A stretch of 6,839 nt of DNA from Methanoregula sp. (GTDB lineage Archaea > Halobacteriota > Methanomicrobia > Methanomicrobiales > Methanospirillaceae). The stretch lies in the NCBI GenBank assembly GCA_003157895.1, contig PMKW01000150.1, positions 1 through 6,839 of the forward strand, in the 5' to 3' direction. The translations under genes and the position numbers were made by a program. Positions 5,615 to 6,839 of the stretch are shown here, piece by piece. The stretch's first letter is position 1; each line of letters opens with the position of its first letter. The notes beneath the pieces are model-generated. The model did not search any database. It worked only from the letters and a program-made list of their open reading frames with translations, and was not told the origin of the DNA.

Positions 5615-5645
5615 AGGAGAACAGGAGGGAAAACGGATAGGATCC

Positions 5646-6839
5646 TCAGGTTTTACTCTTCTCATCGGTATCCGTTTCGGCCCCGTTGACCATCTCAGCT
5701 GGGACAAAGGCGATACCCACGACCTTGTCATTCTCATCAAGGCGCATGACGCGGACACCTTTGGTGCCCCGGCCGATGATCCGGAACTCAGAGACCGGGA
5801 TCCGGATGACGACGCCGGACGAGGTCATGGCAATGATCTCGTCAGTGTCACAGACCGCACGGGACTCGATGATCACCGCGTCGCGGTCGAGGAGCATGTT
5901 CCGTACACCCAGCGTTCCCCGTCCGTGCCCGCGGAACTCGTCGAACTCGCTCCTCTTGCCAAACCCGACATCCGAGATGGTGAGGAGGTGATCCTTCTCA
6001 AGGAGCGTGACGGCAACGACCTCATCCCCTTTACGGAGTTTCATTCCGCGTACTCCCTGTGCGTTCCGGCCAACCGTCCGCACGGTCTCCTCGTGGAAAC
6101 GGAGACTCTGGCCAAAGCAGGAGGTGAGAATGATCTCCTTTGTGCCGTCCGTCATGATGACGTCGACGAGCCGGTCGTTCTCCTTAAGCTTGATTGCATT
6201 CGTCCCGGTCGAGCGGGGGTTGGAGAACTGGTCGGACGGAATCTTGATCGCCTGCCCGAGTTTTGTGGCAAACAGGAGGTAGCGGTCAGCACGGAACTCG
6301 CGGATCGGGATGACCGTTGTTACGACCTCGTCTTTTAAGTTGAGGAGGTTGACGATCGGTTTACCCTTGGCTACCCGGGAGCTCTCGGGGATCTGATATA
6401 CCTTGAGCCAGTAGACCCGGCCGATATTGGTGAAGCAAAGGAGGTAATCCTTCATGCCGGCGACAAAGACCGATTCGACCAGGTCTTCTTCTTTCGTGGT
6501 CATGCCGGTGATACCATGACCACCCCGACGCTGCCTCCGGTAGGTGTCAAGGTCAATCCGTTTGATATAATTCGCGGTGGTAATGGAGACGAGGACGTTC
6601 TTGTCCTCAATGAGATCCTCACTCGAGAGGTCGCTTGTGTCAAGCGCGATCTGGGTCCGGCGCTTGTCACCGAATTTTGCGGCAACTTCCTTTGTCTCGC
6701 GCCGTATCACATCCTTGATGTTTGCCTCGCTTGAAAGGATCTTCTTGAGCCGGGCTATCTCCTCTTCCAGCCCTTTCTTCTCATCATTGATCTTCTGCTG
6801 TTCGAGCGCTGCGAGACGGCGGAGCTGCATCTGGAGGAT
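5646..6839 (-). CDS. gyrA: DNA gyrase subunit A, C-terminal 397 residues (N-terminus outside window)
   Basis: GyrA is the DNA-cleaving and wrapping subunit of the ATP-dependent topoisomerase that introduces negative supercoils; it works as A2B2 with GyrB. The window holds the end of the coiled-coil 'tower' (ILQMQLRRLAALEQQKI, then KKGLEEEIARLKKIL) and the complete C-terminal beta-pinwheel. Six repeats of ~50 residues begin near 81, 131, 186, 235, 283 and 333, each with a hydrophobic strand then a turn such as TKLGQAIKIP or TSSGVVIRIP. The GyrA box, needed for DNA wrapping, reads QRRGGHG at 103-109 (bases 6533-6513); the consensus has Lys where His stands here. Absence of the active-site Tyr region is only due to the window edge. 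A short acidic tail (AETDTDEKSKT) ends the protein. The ATG at 6830 is internal, not the start, because the preceding codons ILQ also match the family. The gyrA symbol could be parC only if the GyrA box were absent. Confidence 0.95.
   Translation of the reverse strand: MLQMQLRRLAALEQQKINDEKKGLEEEIARLKKILSSEANIKDVIRRETKEVAAKFGDKRRTQIALDTSDLSSEDLIEDKNVLVSITTANYIKRIDLDTYRRQRRGGHGITGMTTKEEDLVESVFVAGMKDYLLCFTNIGRVYWLKVYQIPESSRVAKGKPIVNLLNLKDEVVTTVIPIREFRADRYLLFATKLGQAIKIPSDQFSNPRSTGTNAIKLKENDRLVDVIMTDGTKEIILTSCFGQSLRFHEETVRTVGRNAQGVRGMKLRKGDEVVAVTLLEKDHLLTISDVGFGKRSEFDEFRGHGRGTLGVRNMLLDRDAVIIESRAVCDTDEIIAMTSSGVVIRIPVSEFRIIGRGTKGVRVMRLDENDKVVGIAFVPAEMVNGAETDTDEKSKT

Noticed and set aside
5519..5758. 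80-residue N-terminal extension of the YjbQ protein overlapping gyrA
   Set aside because: The family begins about where the ATG at 5518 does, and GGTGA precedes that ATG.
5925..6338. 137-codon plus-strand frame opposite gyrA
   Set aside because: It is antisense to the GyrA pinwheel repeats and looks like a by-product of GC-rich codon use.
6828..6830. ATG at 6830 as a gene start
   Set aside because: The codons before it continue the GyrA coiled coil, so the gene simply runs off the window.
1..6839. Mobile elements, CRISPR arrays, tRNA or rRNA genes
   Set aside because: No transposase, direct-repeat array, terminal inverted repeats or tRNA-like fold was found on reading either strand.

Overview
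The window looks like chromosomal DNA of a methanogenic archaeon, most likely from the order Methanomicrobiales (Methanoregula-like). This rests on the sequence alone: a DUF2115/UPF0305-like protein (a family I know mainly from methanogens), A/T-rich archaeal TATA-like elements, short T-tract terminators, moderately high GC in the genes and a DNA gyrase A subunit of the kind euryarchaea carry. No database search was possible, so the taxonomy is inference.

Layout: (1) positions 1-508, minus strand: start of a DUF2115/UPF0305-like protein whose C-terminus lies beyond the left edge. (2) 509-664: divergent intergenic region with a TATA-like element and a small hairpin just ahead of the aquaporin Shine-Dalgarno. 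(3) 665-1363 plus: AqpZ-type aquaporin. (4) 1431-2375 plus: DUF475/TerC-superfamily membrane protein. (5) 2365-2475 plus: possible 36-residue small ORF overlapping the end of that gene. (6) 2503-3744 minus: aldo/keto reductase fused to a C-terminal eight-cysteine iron-sulfur region; a long hairpin covers its 3' end. (7) 3829-4635 minus: two-cluster [4Fe-4S] protein with the QueG (epoxyqueuosine reductase) fold signature but without the usual catalytic Asp motif. (8) 4636-4775: divergent promoter region rich in palindromic TATA-like sequence. (9) 4776-5030 plus: 84-residue, three-helix membrane protein of unknown function. (10) 5102-5518 minus: YjbQ/UPF0047 protein. (11) 5646-6839 minus: C-terminal part of GyrA, running off the right edge.

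The genes look mostly like single transcription units with their own promoters rather than one pathway operon. Two membrane proteins (aquaporin, DUF475) sit side by side on the plus strand, and two iron-sulfur redox proteins sit side by side on the minus strand, separated by a T8 tract and a TATA-like sequence. I see no mobile element, CRISPR array, tRNA or rRNA and no clear horizontally acquired island. The most interesting items are the His in the GyrA box, the QueG-like protein that lacks its catalytic motif, the candidate small ORF with a slippery A AAA AAG just before it, the strong hairpin at the convergent gene junction, and the uncharacterised small membrane protein.
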